From Ulvibacterium sp. (GTDB lineage Bacteria; Bacteroidota; Bacteroidia; Flavobacteriales; Flavobacteriaceae): 64,000 nt of DNA. Position 1 is the stretch's first letter. Each line of letters begins with the position of its first letter. The stretch lies in NCBI RefSeq assembly GCF_028285715.1, contig NZ_JANQOO010000020.1, positions 543,201-607,200 of the forward strand, written 5' to 3'. The notes beneath the pieces are model-generated. The model was not told the DNA's origin. It did not search any database and saw only the letters and a program-made list of their open reading frames with translations. Shown piece by piece: positions 18,357-26,637 of this stretch. A program made the translations under genes and the position numbers.

Positions 18357-18990
18357 TCCGGCAATTTTTTGAATCGCTCTAAAGTACAAAAAGTTGCATT
18401 GGGTAATTTGTTTTTCTTTCTGATTTATCCAATGAAGGGCGCAGGCTTATTATTCACTTCTTATGGGTCCCCTAACACTTTTGACTTGGAATTTTTAATA
18501 ATTTTCACATTACTTTTTATGGTTCCTGTTGGGAGGTATGTTTTCGTTTGTTTCTTTGTCTTCTCAAAGAAGCGAACCAAGGAAAGGGACACTTTCCCGC
18601 AAAAACGGTGTTAAAACTTAGCCAAAAATGACCAAGGCATTTTTGGTGCCATCCCAAGCTTTCTTCACCTTTTCTTCGGGAAAGATGACCCTGAAAAAGA
18701 TACTTGTCAAATCATTCAATTCTAATTGTGAAGACATGGATAAATTCTAATGGAAAATTCCTAAACGCTCATGGTATAATGCCCTTTTCCGGTCCAAAAT
18801 TCACCTGATGCCCGAGGGGGGTATTTGCCCCTTTTTCTACCGTTTCCCAACCCGTTTTCTTGTAGTCCTATTAATGTAACTAATTGAATAACAAACACAT
18901 GTAATGATTCTGGCTATATGGCAAAACCTGCTTGTGGTTTTTTGGGCGCTTTTCTAAACTACATTAGCCTTGAATTTAAAAGCACAAATC
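18357..18990. other. Gene-poor interval with hairpins
   Basis: About 630 bases with no convincing long gene. Two small hairpins occur near 18552-18600: arms TTCTTTG/CAAAGAA (18552-18571) and, at about 18581-18597, GGAAAG/CTTTCC. A 39-codon minus-strand frame follows at 18618-18737. A plus-strand frame over 18432-18614 encodes a hydrophobic then basic 60-residue sequence with no family features; I do not count it as a gene. Confidence 0.5.
18618..18737 (-). CDS. Possible small ORF or gene remnant
   Basis: A 39-residue frame starting with ATG at 18737. The product begins MSSQLELNDLTSIFFRVIFP and ends AWDGTKNALVIFG. Amino-acid composition looks protein-like (acidic N-terminus, amphipathic middle), unlike random AT-rich translation. 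It has no neighbour on its strand within 250 bases. It could be a remnant of a larger gene. No family recognised. Confidence 0.25.
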   Translation of the reverse strand: MSSQLELNDLTSIFFRVIFPEEKVKKAWDGTKNALVIFG

Positions 18991-19104
18991 ATGGAAGCGA
19001 CACTAGATGAAAAATTACTTCAAAGAATCCACTACGGATTAATTATTGCGGTAGCCATTATTGGTATCATATTAATATGTGCCAGTATATTTACCAATCT
19101 CTGA
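18991..19104 (+). CDS. Single-helix membrane microprotein candidate
   Basis: A 37-residue frame: a charged N-terminus (MEATLDEKLLQRIHYG) followed by one membrane helix (LIIAVAIIGIILICASIF). It precedes the unknown 168-residue protein gene by about 130 bases on the same strand. The clean division into an amphipathic head and a transmembrane segment argues for a real gene. Function unknown; it may belong to the two-component unit downstream. Confidence 0.45.
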   Translation: MEATLDEKLLQRIHYGLIIAVAIIGIILICASIFTNL

Positions 19105-19232
19105 TGGTGAGGATAAGCGAATGTCTCTAGAAGAATTCTATGTATCTTTAATAGACGAAGCTTTATCCGTTAGTTCAACGATATGGATTTAGAACGGCCC
19201 ATTAGCAACAACTAAACTTTAAAACATCAAAT

Positions 19233-19739
19233 ATGGAAACCAACAGAAACGCACGAATCTTTATAGCGATTTTAATATTAATTATTATCTCCCTACTTAT
19301 CAATAATTGTACAGATCGACCTTCTTTGAGAGAGGTACCACCCCCATCCCAGACCATTAGTCTAGAACAAGCCCAGAGATTACAAGAGGAATTTGTCCGC
19401 ACTCGTAGTGGTATTGTTAACAAGACTTTGGGGTTTGAGGATACCCGCGATTTTTGGTTCTCCTTGGATAGCATGGAACAGTATATCCGTTATGTACGCA
19501 GCGAGAGCGCAAAGCAAGGGCTTGAAAATTTGGGACTACGTATTTTTTATGCCGCTTACCCTGAAGAGAGCAAAGAGCAATGGCCCGACCCGGGGTTCTC
19601 TACAGTTATCATTGTACCAACTCATGGGAAACTGGAATTGAGCAACGGGTTTTTCCCAGCACCACCATTACAAAGCACCTCTAATATGAGAGCATACAAC
19701 TATGCACATGGTGGCAAGCCACCCAAAAAGGTGAAGTAA
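19233..19739 (+). CDS. Membrane-anchored protein of unknown function
   Basis: A 168-residue protein with one N-terminal helix (FIAILILIIISLLINNC) and a soluble, probably periplasmic, rest. The C-terminal part is proline-rich and ends basic (GGKPPKKVK). Visible conserved-looking stretches are LEQAQRLQEEFVRTR, DSMEQYIRYVRSESAKQG and LRIFYAAYP, suggesting a small helical-strand domain I cannot name. It ends 8 bases before the seven-helix protein gene, so it is likely part of the same operon with the kinase and regulator. The leader contains TAAACTTTAAAAC seven bases before the ATG, a motif found before other starts in the window. Confidence 0.7.
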   Translation: METNRNARIFIAILILIIISLLINNCTDRPSLREVPPPSQTISLEQAQRLQEEFVRTRSGIVNKTLGFEDTRDFWFSLDSMEQYIRYVRSESAKQGLENLGLRIFYAAYPEESKEQWPDPGFSTVIIVPTHGKLELSNGFFPAPPLQSTSNMRAYNYAHGGKPPKKVK

Positions 19740-19747
19740 ATCTTTTA

Positions 19748-20389
19748 ATGGATCTTCAATATTTGCCTTATGTAGCAACTGTTGTACAACTTTCAACAGC
19801 AATTATCGGGACTATCCATTACCGTAAATATTCTAAAGCTAAAGAAAAGTTTTTCTTTTATTTTCTTTGGTTTGCAATTCTAGTGGAAATTGGTGGAGCG
19901 GTTTTAAGTGATGTTTTTGTTTTGCCTAATTTTTGGTTATACAATTTATATACACTTATAAGCTTTTCATTTTATTTTTTTTGGTACCATTCTATTTTGA
20001 AAAGGAGGGATTTCCAAAAAATGGTATTGACTTTTGCAGTACTTTTCGTTTGTCTAGCTTTTTGGAACTTCACCTTTCAGAGTTGGTCCTCATATCATAA
20101 ATATACCTTTATAACAGGTGCTTTGTTAACTATGGTGTGTACAATTTTTCACTTTTGGCAACTGTTGAACAGCGATGAGATTTTGGAAGTGAAATACAAA
20201 CTGAGTTTTTGGATATCGACAGGACTACTTCTATTTAATATGGGGATGATACCTCTTATGTTGCTCTCAAGTCATCTAAACTTTAGTGAAATACAATTTT
20301 ATATTCTTATTATTACTTTAAATTTTATTCTGTACGGGTGTTATAGTATCGGATTTTTATGGACCAAGGAGAAGTACAATCGTTCCTGA
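19748..20389 (+). CDS. Seven-helix membrane protein, putative sensor partner
   Basis: A 213-residue protein that is almost entirely membrane helices, about seven: residues ~6-25, 33-53, 58-80, 90-108, 117-139, 152-174 and 183-205. No large soluble domain. The next gene, a histidine kinase with a single helix and no sensor domain, starts 31 bases inside this frame, a tight coupling which suggests this protein supplies the sensing part. Family not recognised. The coding sequence is visibly richer in A+T than the kinase gene, in part from Phe codons. Confidence 0.75.
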   Translation: MDLQYLPYVATVVQLSTAIIGTIHYRKYSKAKEKFFFYFLWFAILVEIGGAVLSDVFVLPNFWLYNLYTLISFSFYFFWYHSILKRRDFQKMVLTFAVLFVCLAFWNFTFQSWSSYHKYTFITGALLTMVCTIFHFWQLLNSDEILEVKYKLSFWISTGLLLFNMGMIPLMLLSSHLNFSEIQFYILIITLNFILYGCYSIGFLWTKEKYNRS

Positions 20390-21123
20390 TCGTTTTTTCC
20401 GCCATCGCCTTAAGCTTGGCGGTAACGGTAGTAATTCTCTTTGTGCTGTTCCAAAAACGAAAGAATCGGCTTTTAAAGCAACGGGCCAGGGACAAGGAGG
20501 CCTTTGAGAAGGAACTTTCCGAGACCCAGATAGAAATCCGTGAAGAGACCTTACGCAATATAAGTTGGGAACTCCACGATAATATAGGGCAATTGATGAC
20601 CTTAGCGAAAATCCAGGTCCAAATGGAAGAGAGCAAAAGTCCTCAATTGGAGGAAGCCTCAGAGACTATGGGCAAGGCCATACAGGAGTTGCGGGCCCTT
20701 TCCAAACTTATTAATCCCGAGGCCTTAAAGAGTCTTTCCTTGGCCGAAGCGGTACAACTGGAAATGGACCGTTTTAACCGGATGCAGTTCCTAAAGGCTT
20801 CGCTTAAGGTAGAGGGAGATACCAAACCTATCGATCCCAAAGAGGAAATTATCCTGTTTCGCATTTTGCAGGAGTTTTTTTCGAATACGGTAAAGCATTC
20901 CAAGGCCTCGGAACTTCTGGTTTTGTTGGACTATATGGATGGCTCCCTGGAAATTGTTGCCAAGGATAACGGTATCGGTTTTGAACAGAAAGCGGATGGG
21001 TATTCCGGTATCGGGCTAAAAAATATGCGCAACCGTGCCAAACTAGTCCATGCCCATCTGGAGCTTTTCTCTGAAAAAAATGAAGGCACGCAATTAAAGA
21101 TGACGTATTATTTTGTAGATTGA
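20359..21123 (+). CDS. NarL-type sensor histidine kinase
   Basis: A 254-residue kinase. One helix (~8-31), a coiled-coil linker, then a HisKA_3 dimerisation domain with phospho-acceptor H73 in LRNISWELHDNIGQLM, and a C-terminal ATPase domain with N box (FFSNTVKHSKASE), G1 box (AKDNGIGFE) and G2 box (GIGLKNMRNRAKLV). There is no periplasmic or PAS sensor domain, so input probably comes from the overlapping seven-helix protein. The cognate regulator is the LuxR-type gene 217 bases downstream. Confidence 0.93.
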   Translation: MDQGEVQSFLIVFSAIALSLAVTVVILFVLFQKRKNRLLKQRARDKEAFEKELSETQIEIREETLRNISWELHDNIGQLMTLAKIQVQMEESKSPQLEEASETMGKAIQELRALSKLINPEALKSLSLAEAVQLEMDRFNRMQFLKASLKVEGDTKPIDPKEEIILFRILQEFFSNTVKHSKASELLVLLDYMDGSLEIVAKDNGIGFEQKADGYSGIGLKNMRNRAKLVHAHLELFSEKNEGTQLKMTYYFVD

Positions 21124-21340
21124 ACGTTCTTGCGCATGAAGATTATTCCAGCAAGTCGCATCCGCCCTACGTCTGTATGCCTTGATCTATAATTGGGCTA
21201 ATACGCAGGTTTGGAGAGTATGGTAACGAACCCCAAACAGTAATGAGTTTACCAGGACATAAAAAAGTTCCCCTTGCACGTCTTAGGTCTTTTTCCCTTG
21301 AGCGAAGTGATTCTATCCCCATTTCCAAAAACTTGATCAA

Positions 21341-21976
21341 ATGACCTACTCCGTAGTGATTGTGGACGACCATACCCTACTTTCACAAGCCATAGCAGGG
21401 CTAGTGGATAGTTTTGGCAAGTTTAAGGTATTGTACAACTGCAAAAACGGACAGGAACTGTTGGATCGTTTCGCAAGCCCCAAGAACATACCGGATATCG
21501 TATTGATGGACATCAATATGCCCATACTCAATGGTATTGAGACCACCCAAATCCTAAAGATCGATTTTTCCCAAGTAAAGGTATTGGCACTTTCCATTGA
21601 AGAAGACGAAGGAACCATTTTAAAAATGCTACGGGCCGGTGCCCGGGGCTATCTCATGAAGGACACCAAACGTGAGATTTTGGAAGAAGCGCTTTTGCAT
21701 ATTGCCGAGAAAGGCTACTACCATACCAATACGGTCACCCAGATCCTGGTAGGTACCCTGGAGAAAAAGGAACCCATCGTGGACCTAAAGGAGCGGGAAC
21801 TGGAATTTTTGCGATTGGCCTGTTCCGAAATGACCTATAGGGAAATTGCCGATGCCATGCACCTAAGTCCAAAGACCATTGAGGGCTATCGTGATGCACT
21901 CCACGAAAAATTGCATATCAAAAACCGTATCGGTTTGGTCCTCTACGCCATTCGCAACAAGATTTTTGAGCCTTGA
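21341..21976 (+). CDS. NarL/FixJ-type response regulator
   Basis: A 211-residue regulator. Receiver domain: acidic pair D9-D10, phospho-acceptor D57 in DIVLMDINMP, and the conserved lysine in GYLMKDTKRE. The C-terminal LuxR helix-turn-helix reads LKERELEFLRLACSEMTYREIADAMHLSPKTIEGYRDALHEKLHIKNRIGLVLYAI. It is the natural partner of the kinase just upstream. The ATG lies at the end of 217 bases with no gene, so it may also have its own promoter. Confidence 0.94.
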   Translation: MTYSVVIVDDHTLLSQAIAGLVDSFGKFKVLYNCKNGQELLDRFASPKNIPDIVLMDINMPILNGIETTQILKIDFSQVKVLALSIEEDEGTILKMLRAGARGYLMKDTKREILEEALLHIAEKGYYHTNTVTQILVGTLEKKEPIVDLKERELEFLRLACSEMTYREIADAMHLSPKTIEGYRDALHEKLHIKNRIGLVLYAIRNKIFEP

Positions 21977-22110
21977 ATCACCATAGGATAATCAAGAAAA
22001 GAGTAGTAAATTAATCCTGATATTAGATTGACGCATTGGGGTAGGAACAAGTAGGGAAACCTTGCTTTATCCGTACATTCCAATCGTTGGTATATTCAAA
22101 GAGAAAAGAA

Positions 22111-23286
22111 GTGAATAAGACCAAGTTCTTACGAAGTTTTTATGGTTTCGGCAAAGTACGGATTTTGTGTTTTGTCTTCTTCCTATTCTTCACTTCCTGT
22201 GCGCTATTGCGCATCGAAAGTGAACAAAAACCTTTGTCCATTAATGATTTAAACACCAGATTGTTAACGCAGTCATTCGTTACGGAAGCCATGCGTAGAA
22301 CGGAAAATACGGCGGATAGTATTGCCAAATTGGCATTAGGGGATATCGAAATTCAGAAAAATGCGCTCCTATGGAAAATAAAGACCGGTGAAGAATTAAA
22401 GCGTATCGGGTTCCAAACCTCTCCTAAGGTAGCCCTTACCGATGTTTGGTCCTATATGTTGGAAGTGCAGGACCTTTTTGGACAAATAGATAGCCTATCC
22501 CAATTTGGTCCCTATCAACCCGCTGCTATCCGTGCCGCCTCCCAAAATGCAGCGGAAATAGAAAATATTGCCAGAAGCGTACTAAGCACGGGGGATTTTA
22601 TGGCATACCAAGCTTTTGTAACCGAATATGCAAAGGCACATCCCCTAACCCGAGGAAGACTGGAGCACCAAACCATAAAACAAGATTTCCTTAGATTTAG
22701 GGATGTGCCGGATAGTCTTGGAATACAGACCGTGGGTACGCTGTCCGAGGTGGTGGCCGATGTTTCCAATAAAGTGGATTTTAGTTCGGACATTCTGGGG
22801 AAGCAGCTCAAATGGCATACCGAACTTTGGATGAAGGAGAAGGGAATGGATTCCATTGAATTTCAGAAACGCGTTGCAAACTTTAATGTACATGTAGATC
22901 GCTTGTTGGCGATAGCGGAAAATTCCCCGGAGACCTTGAAAAAGGCCATTGTCGATTTTGTTGAGGGCGTGGATCCTTTGTTCAAATCACTTAATCATGA
23001 ACTTGGAATGGCCATGTTGAGCCTTTCTGAAGATCGGGCCGCGATAGACAGCATGGTAAAACGAGAGCGCATGGCCTTGGATTCAATAATAAAACGAGAA
23101 CGCCTAGCCTTGGCGGAAGAAGCAAGGACCATTGCGGAAATCGGGGTCAAAAATACAATGATGGAAGTACGCAAGACCATTTCAACTACCCTGTTTTATC
23201 TACTGCTGATTATTATAGCGGTTTTGGGAATCCCTTTTTATTTAGGATTTCTCCTCGGGAAAAATCGGAAAGAAAAAACCAAATAG
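22111..23286 (+). CDS. Lipoprotein-like protein with coiled coil and C-terminal helix
   Basis: A protein of 391 residues from a GTG at 22111; a TTG eight codons earlier is an alternative, and there is no ATG near. The N-terminus is basic, then a hydrophobic stretch ends in FFTSC, a likely lipobox. The middle is helical. Near residue 310-345 a short tandem repeat occurs (IDSMVKRERMAL and LDSIIKRERLAL), then a long helix and a C-terminal membrane segment (FYLLLIIIAVLGIPFYLGFLLG) with a basic tail. Lipid anchor plus membrane helix is an odd topology; it might span the periplasm. No family recognised. Confidence 0.65.
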   Translation: MNKTKFLRSFYGFGKVRILCFVFFLFFTSCALLRIESEQKPLSINDLNTRLLTQSFVTEAMRRTENTADSIAKLALGDIEIQKNALLWKIKTGEELKRIGFQTSPKVALTDVWSYMLEVQDLFGQIDSLSQFGPYQPAAIRAASQNAAEIENIARSVLSTGDFMAYQAFVTEYAKAHPLTRGRLEHQTIKQDFLRFRDVPDSLGIQTVGTLSEVVADVSNKVDFSSDILGKQLKWHTELWMKEKGMDSIEFQKRVANFNVHVDRLLAIAENSPETLKKAIVDFVEGVDPLFKSLNHELGMAMLSLSEDRAAIDSMVKRERMALDSIIKRERLALAEEARTIAEIGVKNTMMEVRKTISTTLFYLLLIIIAVLGIPFYLGFLLGKNRKEKTK

Positions 23287-23438
23287 CGTTTTGTCCCAGA
23301 TCGGGCTTGAGACCCATCGGGGATTCCCCTAAACTTTTGGGAAATCACTTTAAACGTATTTGTTTTGCCAAATTCAATCTAATCGGGAGCCGTCATTTTA
23401 AAGTTAATGAAAGTCATTTGGGATTGTTTCTTTTTCCC

Positions 23439-23446
23439 TACTTTTA
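23439..23446 (+). promoter_or_regulatory. Putative -7 element for the BNR propeller gene
   Basis: TACTTTTA resembles TAnnTTTG except at the last base, and lies 18 bases after a TTG at 23418-23420, which gives a plausible Bacteroidetes promoter about 25 bases before the ATG at 23471. Confidence 0.35.
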
Positions 23447-23470
23447 AACTTGACGATATTCAAAAAACCT

Positions 23471-26400
23471 ATGATGAGAACATTGCTTTTTAAAGCGTGC
23501 CTATGGCTATTGCTACTTTCCTTTTTTACACCTAACCTAGAAGCACAAAGAAGAAAAAAGACGACTCAAACCAAAACAGAGTATGATGAAGGGCTCTATT
23601 CCAGTTTATCCTATCGTTTGATTGGCCCTTTTCGAGGTGGCCGTTCTGCGGCGGTAACAGGGGTGCCCGGTAAACCTAATCTTTTTTACTTTGGAGCGAC
23701 CGGAGGGGGCGTTTGGAAAACGATAAATGGCGGCCGTACCTGGGAAAATATCTCGGATGGCTATTTTGGGGGTAGTATCGGAGCAGTTGAGGTAGCCCAA
23801 AGCGATCCCAATGTCATCTATGTGGGAGGTGGGGAAAAGACGCTTCGGGGCAATGTTTCTTCCGGCTATGGTATTTGGAAGACCGAGGATGCAGGAAGGA
23901 CCTGGAAATCGGTCGGGTTGGAAAAAAGTCGACATGTACCACGGATTCGTATCCATCCTAAAAACCACAATATAGTCTATGCAGCAGTTTTGGGCAATAT
24001 CTATAAGCCTACCCAAGATCGCGGGGTCTACAAAAGTGTGGATGGCGGGAATACTTGGGAGAGGATACTTTTTGTAAATGACCAATCCGGGGCCGTAGAC
24101 CTGACCTTTGATCCGAACAACCCGAGAACACTGTACGCCTCAACATGGCGTGCCAAGCGTACACCCTATAGTTTAAGAAGTGGCGGGGATGGCTCGGCAT
24201 TATGGAAAAGCACGGATAGTGGGGAGACCTGGTCTGAAATTTCAAAGAATACCGGATTTCCCAAGGATACTTTGGGCATCATTGGAGTGACGGTTTCACC
24301 AAAAAATTCCGAACGGGTCTGGGCCATTGTTGAACAGAAAGAAAAAGGAGGTCTGTATCGAAGCGATGATGGAGGAAAAACATGGGAACAGGTAAACGAT
24401 GAACGTAAACTGCGCCAACGTGCCTGGTACTATACCCGAGTCTATGCCGATACTGAAGATGAGGATGTGGTTTACGTTCTGAATGTTCGTTATCACAAGT
24501 CCACAGATGGAGGCAAAACCTTTAACACCTTCAATGCCCCTCATGGAGATCATCACGATTTATGGATAGCCCCGGAGAATTCAAAGCGAATGATTATCGG
24601 GGATGACGGTGGTGCCCAAGTTTCCTATGACGGGGGAGAGACTTGGAGTACCTATTACAATCAACCTACGGCACAGTTTTATCGGGTTACCACGGATAAT
24701 GCCTTTCCTTATCGTATTTATGTGGCCCAGCAAGATAATTCCACCATTCGCATTAACCATAGAAGTGATGGAAGTGCCATTGGCGAGGATGATTGGGAAG
24801 AAACGGCCGGAGGTGAAAGTGCACATATTGCCGTAGATCCCACCAATAATGATATTGTGTATGGCGGAAGCTACGGTGGTTTTTTGACAAGGGTAAACCA
24901 CAAGAAGAACACAACACGGGGCATTAATGTATGGCCGGATAATCCCATGGGGTACGGGGCAGAGGGGATGAGATATCGATTTCAATGGAATTTTCCCATT
25001 ATCTTTAGTAAACACGACCCAAAAAAGTTGTATACGTTTTCCAATCATGTACACCGAAGTACCAACGAAGGTCAAAGTTGGGAATTGTTGAGTGATGACC
25101 TTACGCGTAACGACCCTTCCAAACTGGTTAGCAGCGGAGGGCCTATTACCCAGGACAATACAGGGGTAGAGTATTATTGTACCCTATTTGCTGCAAATGA
25201 AAGCCCAATAAAGGAGGGCCTGCTTTGGGTAGGCAGTGATGACGGATTGATTCATATTACCCAGGATGGGGGAGAAACCTGGGAAAATGTGACCCCTGGC
25301 ATGATGCCCGAATGGACCATGATAAATAGTATTGAACCATCAGCTTTTGAGGAAGGTACCTGTTACGTGGCCGGTACACGTTATAAGTTGGGCGATTTTC
25401 AACCATACCTCTACAAAACTAAGGATTATGGAAAGACGTGGAATAAAATAACGAATGGTATAAAAAATGAGCATTTTACGCGTGTGCTCCGCGAAGACCC
25501 AAAAAGAAAGGGTTTACTGTACGCTGGTACGGAGACGGGCATGTATATTTCCTTTGACGACGGGGCCAATTGGCAATCATTTCAACGCAACCTGCCCGTG
25601 GTACCCATAACAGATTTAACAATAAAGGATGACAATCTTATTGTTGCTACCCAAGGTCGAAGTCTTTGGATCTTGGACGACCTTACGGTTCTCCACCAAT
25701 TGCCGGATGCTGTCAAAAATAAAACGGCACATCTATTTAAACCCAAGGACAGCTATCGGACCAAGGGCAGTATTACCGCGAAGCCTTCCCTGACCGAAGG
25801 TGAAAATCACCCCAATGGGGTCGTCACCCATTTTTATCTAAAAAATGGGGTAGAAAAGGATAGCATACAGCTCACCTATTTGAGCAATTCAGGAGATACT
25901 TTGGCAGTATTCAAAAATTCGGCAAAGAAGAAAGACGAAAAGTTGGAAATAAAAAAAGGGGGAAATGTCCATATATGGGATACCAAGGGCAAAGGAGCGG
26001 AGAAACTGGAAGGGATGGTCCTTTGGTGGGCCAATCTTGATGGGCCCAAAGCAGTTCCCGGTACCTACAAGGTATCCCTGAATGTAAACGGTTCCGAACA
26101 ATCACAACAGTTTACGATTTTACCCGATCCGCGATCGGAGTCAACCGTTGCCGATATGCAAAAGCAGTACGATTTTGTAAGTGATATAAATGCAACTGTC
26201 AACAAAGCACATGAATCCATCAAAAAAATCCGAAAAATTACCACGCAGCTGGAGGCCTTTTCAAAGCAATACGCTTCTACCCCGCTCGGCGCAAACAATG
26301 GGGAACAAATAGGAAAATTAGTCGAGCAAGCTAAAACCATGAAAGAGAGATTCGGTGAAGTGGAAAAGGCCTTGTATCAAACCAAAAATCGCAGTGCCCA

Positions 26401-26632
26401 GGATCCTTTGAATTTCCCCATTAAATTGACCAACAAGCTGGGGCATTTGAACAGTTTGGTTACTCTGGACGACTTTCCCCCTACAGATCAGGATATCGCC
26501 GTAAAAAATGAGTTGACTACCAAGATCAATGCACAACTGAAAGCCTTTGACACCCTAGTTGCCCAGGAAATCGAGGCTTTCAATTCGGCATTCAATAATT
26601 TGCAACTGGATTATTTATTTGTAGAAGATTAA
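23471..26632 (+). CDS. Secreted BNR/VPS10-like propeller protein
   Basis: A secreted protein of 1053 residues, from the ATG at 23471; signal peptide through LEAQ. From ~25 to ~770 it is a tandem beta-propeller with about eleven Asp-box (BNR) motifs of the S-x-D-x-G-x-T-W type, such as NGGRTWEN, TEDAGRTWKS, SVDGGNTWER, SDDGGKTWEQ, SYDGGETWST and TKDYGKTWNK. This is the family annotated as VPS10/sortilin-like or glycosyl hydrolase BNR repeat. The C-terminal ~280 residues hold a beta-sandwich-like region (PKAVPGTYKVSLNVNG) and long helices. It ends 5 bases before a sulfatase gene, so a role in binding or processing a sulfated polymer is possible; catalytic function is unproven. Confidence 0.88.
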   Translation: MMRTLLFKACLWLLLLSFFTPNLEAQRRKKTTQTKTEYDEGLYSSLSYRLIGPFRGGRSAAVTGVPGKPNLFYFGATGGGVWKTINGGRTWENISDGYFGGSIGAVEVAQSDPNVIYVGGGEKTLRGNVSSGYGIWKTEDAGRTWKSVGLEKSRHVPRIRIHPKNHNIVYAAVLGNIYKPTQDRGVYKSVDGGNTWERILFVNDQSGAVDLTFDPNNPRTLYASTWRAKRTPYSLRSGGDGSALWKSTDSGETWSEISKNTGFPKDTLGIIGVTVSPKNSERVWAIVEQKEKGGLYRSDDGGKTWEQVNDERKLRQRAWYYTRVYADTEDEDVVYVLNVRYHKSTDGGKTFNTFNAPHGDHHDLWIAPENSKRMIIGDDGGAQVSYDGGETWSTYYNQPTAQFYRVTTDNAFPYRIYVAQQDNSTIRINHRSDGSAIGEDDWEETAGGESAHIAVDPTNNDIVYGGSYGGFLTRVNHKKNTTRGINVWPDNPMGYGAEGMRYRFQWNFPIIFSKHDPKKLYTFSNHVHRSTNEGQSWELLSDDLTRNDPSKLVSSGGPITQDNTGVEYYCTLFAANESPIKEGLLWVGSDDGLIHITQDGGETWENVTPGMMPEWTMINSIEPSAFEEGTCYVAGTRYKLGDFQPYLYKTKDYGKTWNKITNGIKNEHFTRVLREDPKRKGLLYAGTETGMYISFDDGANWQSFQRNLPVVPITDLTIKDDNLIVATQGRSLWILDDLTVLHQLPDAVKNKTAHLFKPKDSYRTKGSITAKPSLTEGENHPNGVVTHFYLKNGVEKDSIQLTYLSNSGDTLAVFKNSAKKKDEKLEIKKGGNVHIWDTKGKGAEKLEGMVLWWANLDGPKAVPGTYKVSLNVNGSEQSQQFTILPDPRSESTVADMQKQYDFVSDINATVNKAHESIKKIRKITTQLEAFSKQYASTPLGANNGEQIGKLVEQAKTMKERFGEVEKALYQTKNRSAQDPLNFPIKLTNKLGHLNSLVTLDDFPPTDQDIAVKNELTTKINAQLKAFDTLVAQEIEAFNSAFNNLQLDYLFVED

Positions 26633-26637
26633 GGATT

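Noticed and set aside
18369..18614. 81-codon plus-strand frame
   Set aside because: TTG start inside the gamma-glutamyltransferase 5' region, no family features, covers hairpins; more likely noncoding.
23471..26632. DNA tandem repeat or CRISPR-like array
   Set aside because: The periodicity is at protein level (Asp-box motifs of a propeller) with diverged DNA; no regular spacers.
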